Below are positions 19,488-28,079 of a DNA stretch of 64,000 nt, piece after piece. Position 1 is the first letter of the stretch. Each line of letters begins with the position of its first letter. The position numbers and the translations under genes were made by a program. The DNA comes from Candidatus Brocadia sp. (GTDB lineage: Bacteria; Planctomycetota; Brocadiia; Brocadiales; Brocadiaceae): contig SOEU01000007.1 in assembly GCA_021646415.1 (NCBI GenBank), forward strand, positions 1-64,000, given 5' to 3'. The notes beneath the pieces were generated by a model. That model was not told the DNA's origin. It made no database searches and saw only the letters and a program-made list of their open reading frames with translations.

Positions 19488-20888
19488 TTATGGGAAGCCC
19501 GGAGGATTTGGCCGTGATACTTCAACTGGTTTGATCGTCTTATTTATTATCTCTTTCGAGTGAATGACGTTTAATTTTTTAAAAAGAAATTCAAACTTCA
19601 CTTCAAGTTCTTCGCCAATCTTGTTTCTCACGTCCGAAGGAAGGTTCCAAAACCTTTCTTTGAAGGGGCCGAAACCGTTTTTCCTGACTTTATAGAAAAA
19701 TTGCTCCTCAGTATCACTTTCTTTCCATTCTTTCCTGATATCGGGATGATTCTTAAGAAAATCATATATCTCTTTTTTGAAATCTTGTGGAAATACACTG
19801 CTCTCATAAATCATGTTCTGGAATTCAGTGGCAAGATGCACCTCGGCTGTGCCAGTTTCAGGAAATTTATCAAATGCGTCAGGCGGGAGCGTAGATGCGC
19901 CATGTTGTACCGCCCCGCTAAGGCCGTATTCATCTCTGGCAGCCCTTGACAAATTCTTTAGTGTTTCAAAATCCAGCTTTACCTTGGCAACCGTTCCATC
20001 CGGCAACGGCACTCCTCCATGTGTTGTTCCTGTCTGTACGCTGATCTTACTGATCCCTTTTAATCCCTTCCCTTTCGCAGCCAGCGTATTATTATACCCA
20101 TCCATAAATGCCTTTAACTCTTCAACAGTACTATTCTTTTTACCCACTTCCCCAATTTCACCACCGACAGATACCGTTATTCCCTTTGGTTCTAATGACC
20201 TAATGTAAGCGGTAAATTCGGCTGCAAATTCAAAATTAAGACGTTGTTGTTCGGTAAGGTTTGGTTTGTTTAAGTCAACAAGGGTTGATGTATCAATATC
20301 GATATTATAAAAACCAGCATCAATGGCTTCTGCCATGAGTTTTTTTACGGTATTTATTTCTCCGTCTTTATCTTTTTCGTACTTCTTCGCATTAATCTGG
20401 AAATGATCTCCCTGGATAAATACAGGGCCTTCAAATCCTTCCTTAATGGCAGCCGCAAGAATTGCCGCCGTATACTCAGCCGGTCTCTGGTCTGTATAAC
20501 CTATCTCTGACCGGGCAATCTCGAAGATAAAGGCTCCGACATGATTCTTTTTAGCGGCCCGAAAAATGGAACGTGACACATCGTACGTTAAACCTCGTAT
20601 ATTAATAGCAGGTACGGTAAATCCCATGTATTCTTTTTTCCCCATGGCTTCATAAAGCGACTGAATGGATGAAGAAACAATGCCAAGATTATTTCCGAGA
20701 TCACGGATCAGCCACCGGGATATGTCTTTGATGGCGCTTTCTTTGTTGAAAACTGCATTGTAAACAATAGTGTCAATTTTTTTATTTCTCAACGCATCCA
20801 TATCGATTATCTTTACCGTCCCATTTTTTTGAATATCAAGAATACCCTTCAGATCGTTTAACAAGTCTTCTTTCGTATGATAAAGCAT
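19488..20888 (-). CDS. Class II fructose-bisphosphate aldolase-family protein, long form
   Basis: 466 aa, well above the usual 280-360. Class II aldolase elements are present: GPVFIQGDHFQINAKKY, GFYNIDIDTSTL, GGEIGEVGKKNSTVEE, SVQTGTTHGGVPLP and GLSGAVQHGASTLPPDAF, giving the metal-binding His and Glu and the phosphate-binding Gly/Ser loops. The extra length is at both ends. It would split fructose-1,6-bisphosphate; tagatose-type substrates are possible. It is 19 bases downstream of fructose-1,6-bisphosphatase on the same strand, which supports a gluconeogenic pair. Confidence 0.83.
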   Translation of the reverse strand: MLYHTKEDLLNDLKGILDIQKNGTVKIIDMDALRNKKIDTIVYNAVFNKESAIKDISRWLIRDLGNNLGIVSSSIQSLYEAMGKKEYMGFTVPAINIRGLTYDVSRSIFRAAKKNHVGAFIFEIARSEIGYTDQRPAEYTAAILAAAIKEGFEGPVFIQGDHFQINAKKYEKDKDGEINTVKKLMAEAIDAGFYNIDIDTSTLVDLNKPNLTEQQRLNFEFAAEFTAYIRSLEPKGITVSVGGEIGEVGKKNSTVEELKAFMDGYNNTLAAKGKGLKGISKISVQTGTTHGGVPLPDGTVAKVKLDFETLKNLSRAARDEYGLSGAVQHGASTLPPDAFDKFPETGTAEVHLATEFQNMIYESSVFPQDFKKEIYDFLKNHPDIRKEWKESDTEEQFFYKVRKNGFGPFKERFWNLPSDVRNKIGEELEVKFEFLFKKLNVIHSKEIINKTIKPVEVSRPNPPGFP

Positions 20889-20907
20889 GAGTTGTTAACT
20901 CCTTATT

Positions 20908-21921
20908 TTACTTTTGTTTAAAAAACTTCTCATAAGTCAACACGTCCTCTTTGCTCCCGATGATAAGCGGCACCTTTTGATGAAGTTCAGCGGCCTGTAT
21001 ATCCAAAATACGTTCCTTTCCTGTGGATGCCATACCACCAGCCTGTTCAACAATAAAAGCAAGGGGATTTGCTTCGTAAAGCAACCTTAGTTTTGGTTTC
21101 GGTTTTTTTGGGTCTTTATAATCAGCAGGGTACAAAAAGATACCCCCGTACAGCAGGTTTCTATGAAAATCAGCCACCAATGACCCAATATACCTCAGGG
21201 AGTAAGGCCTGCCTGTCGGCGGATCATTTTCCTTGAGATAACTGATATATCCCCTCGTCCCTTCATCCCACGTGAGTGCATTTCCCTCATTAGTACTATA
21301 TATCTTCCCTTTCGAGGGAATTTTTATATTTTCATGTGAAAGTAAAAACTCCCCAATACTGGGGTCTAAGGTAAAACCATGTACACCCTGTCCTGTTGTA
21401 TAGACCATCATCGTGCTGGAGCCGTAGACAATATATCCTGCCGCAACCTGTTCCGTTCCTTTTCTCAGACAATCCTCAACCGTAGCTTCTTTCCCGGTTG
21501 TCTTCCTTCGATAAATAGAAAAGATGGTTCCAACACTTACATTTGCATCAATGTTAGACGAACCGTCTAATGGGTCAAACATGAGTACATACTTACCCCT
21601 GGGAAATTCGTCAGGTATGGGAATAACATCTTCATTTTCTTCGGATGCCATTATACAGAGATGACCACCGTGATCCATGGATTTACAAATTCTCTCATTG
21701 GCATAGACATCCAGCTTTTTTACTGCTTCGCCGTGGATGTTCACTTCTCCCGTAAGACCCAAAATTTCTGCAAGACCTGCCTTGTTTACTTCGCGAGAAA
21801 TGGTCTTTGCAGCAAGTGTTAAGTCCCATAGAAGCCCGGTAAAATCTCCCGTGGCCTTCGGGAATAATCTCTCCTGTTCAACAATATGCCGTTGTATCGT
21901 AACAGCCTTGCTTTTTTGCAT
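20908..21921 (-). CDS. fbp: Class I fructose-1,6-bisphosphatase
   Basis: 337 aa from the ATG at 21921, chosen because GGGAGG stands 9 bases upstream; a start at 21963 would add 14 atypical residues. Motifs: metal-binding [17 protein letters not shown] upstream (Glu ligands), and the substrate-binding region [18 protein letters not shown] and [20 protein letters not shown]. It hydrolyses fructose-1,6-bisphosphate in gluconeogenesis and hexose supply to glycan synthesis. It forms a likely operon with the following aldolase gene. Confidence 0.95.
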   Translation of the reverse strand: MQKSKAVTIQRHIVEQERLFPKATGDFTGLLWDLTLAAKTISREVNKAGLAEILGLTGEVNIHGEAVKKLDVYANERICKSMDHGGHLCIMASEENEDVIPIPDEFPRGKYVLMFDPLDGSSNIDANVSVGTIFSIYRRKTTGKEATVEDCLRKGTEQVAAGYIVYGSSTMMVYTTGQGVHGFTLDPSIGEFLLSHENIKIPSKGKIYSTNEGNALTWDEGTRGYISYLKENDPPTGRPYSLRYIGSLVADFHRNLLYGGIFLYPADYKDPKKPKPKLRLLYEANPLAFIVEQAGGMASTGKERILDIQAAELHQKVPLIIGSKEDVLTYEKFFKQK

Positions 21922-22248
21922 ATCGTCAATTCCTCCCATGTTCTCTAGAATGAGATAAGACACTACATTTTACAATCTTACTTAGTAAAGTCAACGATTA
22001 TCCATTTGCGCAGTTGCGCACACTCTTCATGCAGGAAAAACGTTCGCAATTCACCAGAAAATTCAAAAGGTTTTTGTTTTTTGTTCCATCAGAACATAAA
22101 AATATTCAATGCGCCCCTGCCAGCAATATCCAACCCACAAAAATGTTTTTCCATTGATTTTCTCTGTCTTCTCCGTCTTAATATTTTTTACGGTTGCACC
22201 CCTTTCTGAGACTGAAACTTTTCTAAGATTAAAAAATCTGCAGGTATC

Positions 22249-23001
22249 ATGATAAAAGGATTTTCCAATTTGACCCCCGAAGAGATATCGACCGCAACAG
22301 GTATCGATATCTCTTCGGCAAGACTAGCAAAAAAACGCTTTTATTCCGAACCTGTAATTATAGAAGGTGACAGAGAAACAATATTAAAGATTTTTAAAAA
22401 TATAATTTCCATTGTGTTTATCTGCATATTGCTTATTACTATTAATCCTGCATCAGCAGAAACAATACCAGGAAACAAAGTGCAATACATCATTGATAAC
22501 AGTACCATTACAAGGATTCAAAAACCCCTCGTAATCCGTACCGATAGAGAAACCCTGGAATACTTCATGGAGCATGTAGAAGAACTCACAAAGCATGGAA
22601 AGGATTTCAGGAAAAGAGAGTTGTTACTTGAAGTAAAAGGAAATGGACGGTATGGCATACAGATGCCTGCAAAACACATCACCGGAGAGTTTGTGTTAGC
22701 AGAACGAAAACCACAGAAAGTAATCTATCTGGGACATGGCAATGCTGCAATTTTCTTCAATTTTTCAGGCTTTATTGTTCTGGAGATTGATTACACCACA
22801 CAAGACGACCAGGAAGGGTTTTATGAAGACGTAAAAACTGCCGTCCACTTGAAGTTTGACAATACCTTTTTTGCCTTCCTTGCAAAGGCGGCAAGTCCCA
22901 TCCTGGTTCCCAAATTGGATAAACTTATTACCAAATTTGCAAAGAAGACAAAAAGTGTGGTAGAAACAGCCTATGCAAATAAAAAGGCACAAAATAGGTA
23001 G
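22249..23001 (+). CDS. Chimeric hypothetical protein: phosphatase-like fragment joined to a secreted domain
   Basis: 250 aa. Residues 1-41 (GFSNLTPEEISTATG... LAKKRFYSEP) match, from memory, the cap-region signature of HAD-type mannosyl-3-phosphoglycerate phosphatases. They are followed by a hydrophobic segment (residues about 52-73, IISIVFICILLITINPASA) that looks like a signal peptide ending in ASA. The remaining 180 residues are an unrecognised secreted domain (NSTITRIQKPLVIRTDRETLEYF... FVLAERKPQKVIYLGHG). The ATG at 22249 lacks a clear ribosome site. An internal GTG near 22429 would make only a short signal peptide. The gene probably arose by fusion with a phosphatase remnant. Confidence 0.55.
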   Translation: MIKGFSNLTPEEISTATGIDISSARLAKKRFYSEPVIIEGDRETILKIFKNIISIVFICILLITINPASAETIPGNKVQYIIDNSTITRIQKPLVIRTDRETLEYFMEHVEELTKHGKDFRKRELLLEVKGNGRYGIQMPAKHITGEFVLAERKPQKVIYLGHGNAAIFFNFSGFIVLEIDYTTQDDQEGFYEDVKTAVHLKFDNTFFAFLAKAASPILVPKLDKLITKFAKKTKSVVETAYANKKAQNR

Positions 23002-23028
23002 GTGTATTGTGGTAAACTATTCCATCTT

Positions 23029-23637
23029 TTAAATATACCCCAGCCGGGACAATCTTTCCTTGATCTTATCTTCTTCTTCAGATGAATAAACGTGTGTAAC
23101 CGACCCTTTCGGGTTTAGATAGCCTAATTCTATCAATTTATTTATGATTTTATTCGTGGATTCTTCCGCGGTTTCCTTATCGGTCTCAACAACAAGATCA
23201 GGCTTGAGCGGTTCTTCATAGGGGTCTGAAGCTCCTGGAAAATCCTGAATTTCTCCCTTGAGTGCCTTCTGATGCATCCCTTCCACATCTCGTTGGGCAC
23301 AGACCTCTGTGGGACACTTTGTATAAACTTCAACAAAATTACCAATTTCCTTGCGTGCATTTTCCCTGCTCTCCTGGTACGGAGATATGGCAACGGAAAT
23401 AACGGCCACACCATTTCTCGTCAGCAATTTACACACAAACGCAATCCTTTGAGCATAAATATCCTGATCTTGTTTACGAAAGTCAAGTCCCTGACAGAGG
23501 TTTGTCCTCACTACATCACCATCAAGTATCTCGACGTTTCTGCCCCATTCCTTCAGTTTTTTTCCCAAAAGTTGGGAAATAGCGGACTTCCCGGATCCTG
23601 ATGATCCAGTAAACCAAACCGTAAAACCTTTATTCAT
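23029..23637 (-). CDS. cysC: Adenylylsulfate kinase
   Basis: 202 aa. P-loop GSSGSGKSAIS (residues 11-21), LDGDVVRTNLCQGLDFRKQDQD, then ISPYQESRENARK and VYTKCPTEVCAQRDVEGMHQKALKGEI. It phosphorylates adenosine-5'-phosphosulfate to PAPS, the sulfate donor for sulfation or assimilation. The C-terminal 25 residues (NPKGSVTHVYSSEEEDKIKERLSRLGYI) extend the core slightly. No ATP sulfurylase gene is next to it. It is convergent with the chimeric protein gene. Confidence 0.94.
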   Translation of the reverse strand: MNKGFTVWFTGSSGSGKSAISQLLGKKLKEWGRNVEILDGDVVRTNLCQGLDFRKQDQDIYAQRIAFVCKLLTRNGVAVISVAISPYQESRENARKEIGNFVEVYTKCPTEVCAQRDVEGMHQKALKGEIQDFPGASDPYEEPLKPDLVVETDKETAEESTNKIINKLIELGYLNPKGSVTHVYSSEEEDKIKERLSRLGYI

Positions 23638-23905
23638 CCTTTATGTCCTCATTAAACCTTCCCTATACAATCCCTATTTATAGTATTACTTTGTGAAAAC
23701 TTCTTTTTTGTGTAAGTTTTTTACCTCCCTTTTATCCCCTCCTTGCGAAGGAGTAGAAAGAGGAGCGGTTATTTTGGTTGCGGCTTCGCTGCGTTATGTT
23801 ATATTGGTTATTAAATATAATTGCAGATAAGCCGTTTGAACAGTTAAGATGGTAACCTGTAGTTTCACCTTTTTTTCATCGGTTACAAGCACGCCTCACT
23901 TGCCA

Positions 23906-25294
23906 TTACGCTATAACCTTTCCTTCCATATTTTCAGGAATTTTCACCCTCATATAATCCAAAATGGTTGGGGCGATATCATACAAGGTTACCCCGTGGA
24001 GTCGTACCCCTTCCTTGTCGCTCCCATTTTGCATAATAAAAATACCATATTGGGAATGATTTGCATCGTCAGGGCCCGTGTCATTTTCATCAGCCCATAT
24101 GGTACCATTTCCAACACTACCAATAGAACGCCAGAAGAGATCTCCGTAATACACGATTAGATCCGGTGGTATACCGTTACACTCCGAATAAATATCTTCG
24201 GGTTTAAAAACCTTTGTATGAATGGTATTACCGTTTTCATCCCTCAAATCTTCCAGTTTTTTTATCAGTTCATTTCTTACGTGCTCATAATGCTGCGGCG
24301 CAATAACACCCTTGGGCTCCCTCCCTTTCACATTCATAAATAATCGCCCATAATAGCCACCCTCACCCCAGGCCATCGTGTTTTCCCAGTCGACTATGAG
24401 TTTATTGAATGGAGTAACCTCTGCTGGATAGTGTACCAATTTCAGGTAACCGTTCTGGAGAAGCCATTCATTAATGCAAATACCTCCGACCATCTTCTTT
24501 GCTCCATGGTCTGAAACAATAAGAACCATGGTATCATCATTGAAGAGCTTAAAGGTCTCACCAATTTCCTCATCAAGATACTTATAGTAATTCAGAATGG
24601 CGTCTTGATATTTTGATCCTGGTACATGTTTCGGATGATCTTGATCAAAATATTTCCAGAAGGCATGGTGTATCCTGTCTGGCCCCATCTCCACCATCAT
24701 AAAGAAATCCCATTCTTTAGAACGGATAAAATGTCTGGTTAACCTGAACCGCTTGTGCGTCATAGCGTAGATCTCTTTTAAGGTGGATTCTTTGTTATCG
24801 CTTCTGAACTCATCCACATCCAACATATAGCCGTTGGAAACGGCCTCAACCTCATCTTTTAACTCAGGAGGATACGTGTATTCACCCTTCGTATCTGGTG
24901 TCATAAAGCAGGTAACCATACACCCATTGACGGGCTGGGGTGGATATGTCATAGGCACACCGATAACCACAACTTTCTTTCCCATCTTTGACAGGATACC
25001 CCATACGGTGTCCACATTGACGGCCTTCGAATTAGCAAAGGACAGCCCATCATAATCATAACTCGATCGGTTTCTAAACCCATAAATTCCCAATCTGCCA
25101 GGATCGGCGCTTGTCATCATGGACATCCACGCCGGGCAGGTAATAGCCGGAATTGTACTTTTCATCTCACCGTATCTGCTCTGAGAAATCAGTCGTTTTA
25201 TATTCGGCAACTGATTCAACCAGCGATCGAACAAGAGTTCAGGGGGAACCGAGTCCAGACCTAATACAAATACTTTTTTCTTATTAATTACCAT
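23906..25294 (-). CDS. Alkaline phosphatase-superfamily phosphodiesterase
   Basis: 462 aa, no signal peptide. Superfamily metal-site elements are visible: LGLDSVPPELL (first Asp), nucleophile Thr in STIPAITCPAWMSM, GPDRIHHAFWKYFD, and VSDHGAKK, with a further His in HSQYGIFIMQ. This is the nucleotide pyrophosphatase/type I phosphodiesterase branch, also found in proteins annotated as AP-type hydrolases of unknown substrate. It may act on nucleotides, sugar-phosphate or lipid head groups. It is the last gene before the tRNA-Thr island. Confidence 0.85.
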   Translation of the reverse strand: MVINKKKVFVLGLDSVPPELLFDRWLNQLPNIKRLISQSRYGEMKSTIPAITCPAWMSMMTSADPGRLGIYGFRNRSSYDYDGLSFANSKAVNVDTVWGILSKMGKKVVVIGVPMTYPPQPVNGCMVTCFMTPDTKGEYTYPPELKDEVEAVSNGYMLDVDEFRSDNKESTLKEIYAMTHKRFRLTRHFIRSKEWDFFMMVEMGPDRIHHAFWKYFDQDHPKHVPGSKYQDAILNYYKYLDEEIGETFKLFNDDTMVLIVSDHGAKKMVGGICINEWLLQNGYLKLVHYPAEVTPFNKLIVDWENTMAWGEGGYYGRLFMNVKGREPKGVIAPQHYEHVRNELIKKLEDLRDENGNTIHTKVFKPEDIYSECNGIPPDLIVYYGDLFWRSIGSVGNGTIWADENDTGPDDANHSQYGIFIMQNGSDKEGVRLHGVTLYDIAPTILDYMRVKIPENMEGKVIA

Positions 25295-25434
25295 AAAAAT
25301 TCCACTTTTAAACCTTTCCCGGGTATTTTTGCATGAGGAGAAATATTTTGATAAACTGCCTTTATTTTTCTTTGTGGCATGTCAGGCAACTGTCAGGAGG
25401 GGTCCACCTTTATCTCTATTGAAAACAATAAAAG

Positions 25435-25480
25435 AGCCCGCGATCGGAGTCGAACCGACAACCTCATCATTACGAATGAC
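25435..25480 (-). repeat. attL: partial copy of tRNA-Thr 3' half
   Basis: 46 bases identical to 30987-31032, covering acceptor 3' strand, T-arm, variable loop and the anticodon arm down to the anticodon. The 5' half of the tRNA is missing, so it is not a functional tRNA. Confidence 0.85.
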
Positions 25481-26699
25481 ATTTTAGTGTTTTTTACCAT
25501 TTTTTACAAGTGACCGGAAACGTGTTCTTTACGGCTATAATACCTTGTTTTGAGATAACTTGCAACACAAATTTATTTCCTGCCTATTCCTGCTGATTCC
25601 TGACCATTTCGATGGAGTTGACTACGTTTTGACTACAGTAAAATGTATTGGAAATACCACTAAATTTTAGCATTTACAAACCAAAAATGGGCCTAAATCT
25701 ATAAAAAACTCATTGGAATGTATACTATTTTTAAGGAGCTTAGACGCCTCACTAAGATTCTTGCATATTAGTTGGCGGAAAGGAAGATGTGAAAGGTACA
25801 GCACTGTATCAGTTAGAGCAAAGAATGAGGACTTTTGCCCTGGGTGATTCTATGTACTGAGGAAATATCACTAACGTTGGCAGAATCGTTATCTAGATGG
25901 TAATCCCGAAGGATAAAGAAGTGTCGAAGCGCAATAGACAAAGGTGTAATTACCCACGATATAAAAGTGGGGAAGAAAAAGTGATATGTGGTGTAAGTAT
26001 CCAATTTGCATGGTAAAAAAAGATAAGAAAATAGGTTATTTCAATAAGAAATTTATTAGGTTGTGTTGTTTAAAAGTGGGGAAAGTCTCAGATGCTTTGA
26101 TTTTAGCGGGATTCAAGGCGTACGTCCGATAATATCACTTATGTTGTGTTATGTCACAACTCCTTACTATGTAAATTGTTATTGCAATTATCTAGTATAA
26201 GACATAATCCATGTTGCCAGAAAACAGAGTATCTTTCCCCACTGCCACATAGAGCGCGGGTCATAAAATCATTAATGGAGTTAATACTACAAAGCAACAC
26301 AATATCATTCTTCGTACAAAGAGATAGGTGGTTAAAATAATTTCCACCAACGGCCAGGAGATAACTTTGGAAATCTTTTAGGACTGTTAGGGACAATCTA
26401 ACTAACCTTAAATCATATGTTATCCCTTACATTTTCGGTGTTAGGATTTGTTAGAAAAGTATTAGGAATAGTAGATAGAATTACCCCCACCCCCTACAAG
26501 TCACTCCTTGCTTCGATATTGAATCAAGTGTCTCTATAGGTGCGCATAGGAATTTTGAAATCATACCATTTATAAAAAGGTCTTGATAAACCAAAAATTT
26601 TGAGTATAGTGTCAAAATAAAAACCAATGTTATGTCTATTATGCTATAATATTTGCATACTTAGCAGACAGTTTTTAACATAAAAATGAGGGGTAGGAA
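25481..26699. other. Gene-poor left part of the island
   Basis: About 1.2 kb without a convincing gene. Frames of 60-80 codons exist but have no ribosome sites or familiar motifs. At 25617-25640 there is a 24-base near-copy (21 matches) of bases 30916-30939, which lie in the recombinase C-terminus (VDYxLT). This suggests the tail of a second, lost recombinase. Around 25980-26130 a zinc-knuckle-like reading (WCKYPICMVKKDK) may be a transposase relic. Confidence 0.4.
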
Positions 26700-26906
26700 A
26701 TGCGTACAACAATTGACATAGATGATGAACTTTTAAAAGAGGTCATGGAAAAATCAGGTGCAAAATCAAAAAAGAACGCTATAGTTACAGCAATGAAAGA
26801 CTATCTAAGGCTAAAGAGACGCGAGGAACTTAAAAATCTTATAGGTAATTTCGACGAATTTAATCTTGACCTTAAAGACCTGAGAAAGATGCGCAATGAA
26901 AGATAG
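26700..26906 (+). CDS. vapB: VapB-type antitoxin
   Basis: 68 aa; GAGGGGTAGGAA stands before the ATG. The N-terminal ribbon-helix-helix (MRTTIDIDDELLKEVMEKSG AKSKKNAIVTAMKDYL) is the VapB/COG5450 pattern, and the C-terminus (NFDEFNLDLKDLRKMR) is the toxin-wrapping tail. It should bind its own promoter and neutralise the PIN toxin encoded next, whose gene overlaps it by 11 bases. Confidence 0.88.
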   Translation: MRTTIDIDDELLKEVMEKSGAKSKKNAIVTAMKDYLRLKRREELKNLIGNFDEFNLDLKDLRKMRNER

Positions 26907-27315
26907 AATCCTCATTGATACATCTGCATGGATAGAGAGTTTTAAGAAAACCGGGAATAAAGACCTACAGCAATTAATGATCAAATCCCTTGATTCCTCT
27001 CAGGTTGCTACGACAAACATCATTATTCTTGAACTGTTGCAGGGATGTCGTGACAAAAAAGAGTATGCCGAAATGAAGTTGCGGTTAGAGTCGCTGGAAT
27101 TATTACCCGCAAATGGAAAAGTCTGGGACATGGCGTACAATGCTGGCTATAACCTTAAGAAAAATGGCATTACTATTCCCACGATTGATTTAATCGTTGC
27201 CTCGATTGCTAAGGCTTACGGCTATACGCTCATTCATCATGATAGACATTTTAGATTAGTGACAAAATACCTTGACATATCCACCGTAGATTGCATTGAT
27301 GAATTTAAGATATGA
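26896..27315 (+). CDS. vapC: VapC-type PIN-domain toxin ribonuclease
   Basis: 139 aa. PIN acidic residues: D8 (LIDTSAWIESF), E in IILELLQGCRDKKEY, D in IPTIDLIVASIAKAYG and the last acidic in HHDRHF. These coordinate Mg for RNA cleavage, usually of tRNA or rRNA in VapC proteins. It overlaps vapB by 11 bases, so the two are translationally coupled. It is island cargo and probably a stabilisation module. Confidence 0.9.
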   Translation: MKDRILIDTSAWIESFKKTGNKDLQQLMIKSLDSSQVATTNIIILELLQGCRDKKEYAEMKLRLESLELLPANGKVWDMAYNAGYNLKKNGITIPTIDLIVASIAKAYGYTLIHHDRHFRLVTKYLDISTVDCIDEFKI

Positions 27316-27384
27316 CAAGAAGTAGTTGCTTTGGCAAAATTGTTTATGGTATGATTATTTCATACCAGAATAGGAGGTGTATTT

Positions 27385-27624
27385 ATGACAGCTTCAACAG
27401 TCAAAAAGACTATTTCCCTTCCAGAGAACCTGGCAAGAGAGGCAGAAATGATAGCCGAAGAAGAGGGGAAGACACTGAGCGCAGTGATTCAAGACGCTTT
27501 AAGGACTACAAGGAAAGAAAGGCTGAAAAAGGAATTCTATCAAATCCAGGGCTATTGGAGTCGCAAGGCGAAGGAAAAGGGTATTCTCACCGAGAAAGAC
27601 TTTGAGAAGTATCTAAAAAAGTGA
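27385..27624 (+). CDS. Ribbon-helix-helix antitoxin
   Basis: 79 aa with a strong ribosome site (AGGAGG 8 bases upstream). KKTISLPENLAREAEMIAEE EGKTLSAVIQDALR is a CopG/RHH DNA-binding fold. The Lys/Glu-rich C-terminus (QIQGYWSRKAKEKGILTEKDFEKYLKK) would bind the toxin. It overlaps the following PIN gene by four bases (GTGA). Confidence 0.85.
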   Translation: MTASTVKKTISLPENLAREAEMIAEEEGKTLSAVIQDALRTTRKERLKKEFYQIQGYWSRKAKEKGILTEKDFEKYLKK

Positions 27625-28010
27625 ACCTCGTATTTGACTCAAATATCTTCATTTCTGCCTTTGTTATTCCTGGCAGTAAAGCAGAGAAGGCACTCCTAAG
27701 AATAATAGAGGGGGATGATACGCTATTAATTTCCGGGGAAATCATCAAAGAGGTCTTAGAAGTGCTATCCACAAAATTCCACCGTGACAGAGAGGCAATC
27801 AGTCATGTAGCAGTTTACCTTTCGGATATTGCTCAGGTAATAAATCCAACGAAGAGAATTCGCGTCTTTAAAGACGATCCTGATAACAGAATCCTTGAGT
27901 GTGCTTTAGGTGGTAAAGCCGATGCCATAGTAACGGGTGATAAAGAAATGTTAAAACTGAAAGAATACAAAGGGATAAAAATCATAAGCTTAAAGGAATA
28001 TTTGAGTTAG
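27621..28010 (+). CDS. PIN-domain toxin of a second module
   Basis: 129 aa, GTG start inside the antitoxin stop (GTGA). PIN fold of the COG1569 type: LVFDSNIFISAFV (Asp), SGEIIKEVLEVL (Glu), DDPDNRILECALGGKADAIVTGDKEML (three acidic residues), then YKGIKIISLKEYL. It differs clearly from the VapC just upstream, so the two modules are not a duplication. Predicted endoribonuclease toxin. Confidence 0.88.
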   Translation: MNLVFDSNIFISAFVIPGSKAEKALLRIIEGDDTLLISGEIIKEVLEVLSTKFHRDREAISHVAVYLSDIAQVINPTKRIRVFKDDPDNRILECALGGKADAIVTGDKEMLKLKEYKGIKIISLKEYLS

Positions 28011-28079
28011 GGAATCACTGATCAGTAATGGCATCAGGTAAACAATACGTTTGCTTATAAAACATGCACAAAATTTAGT

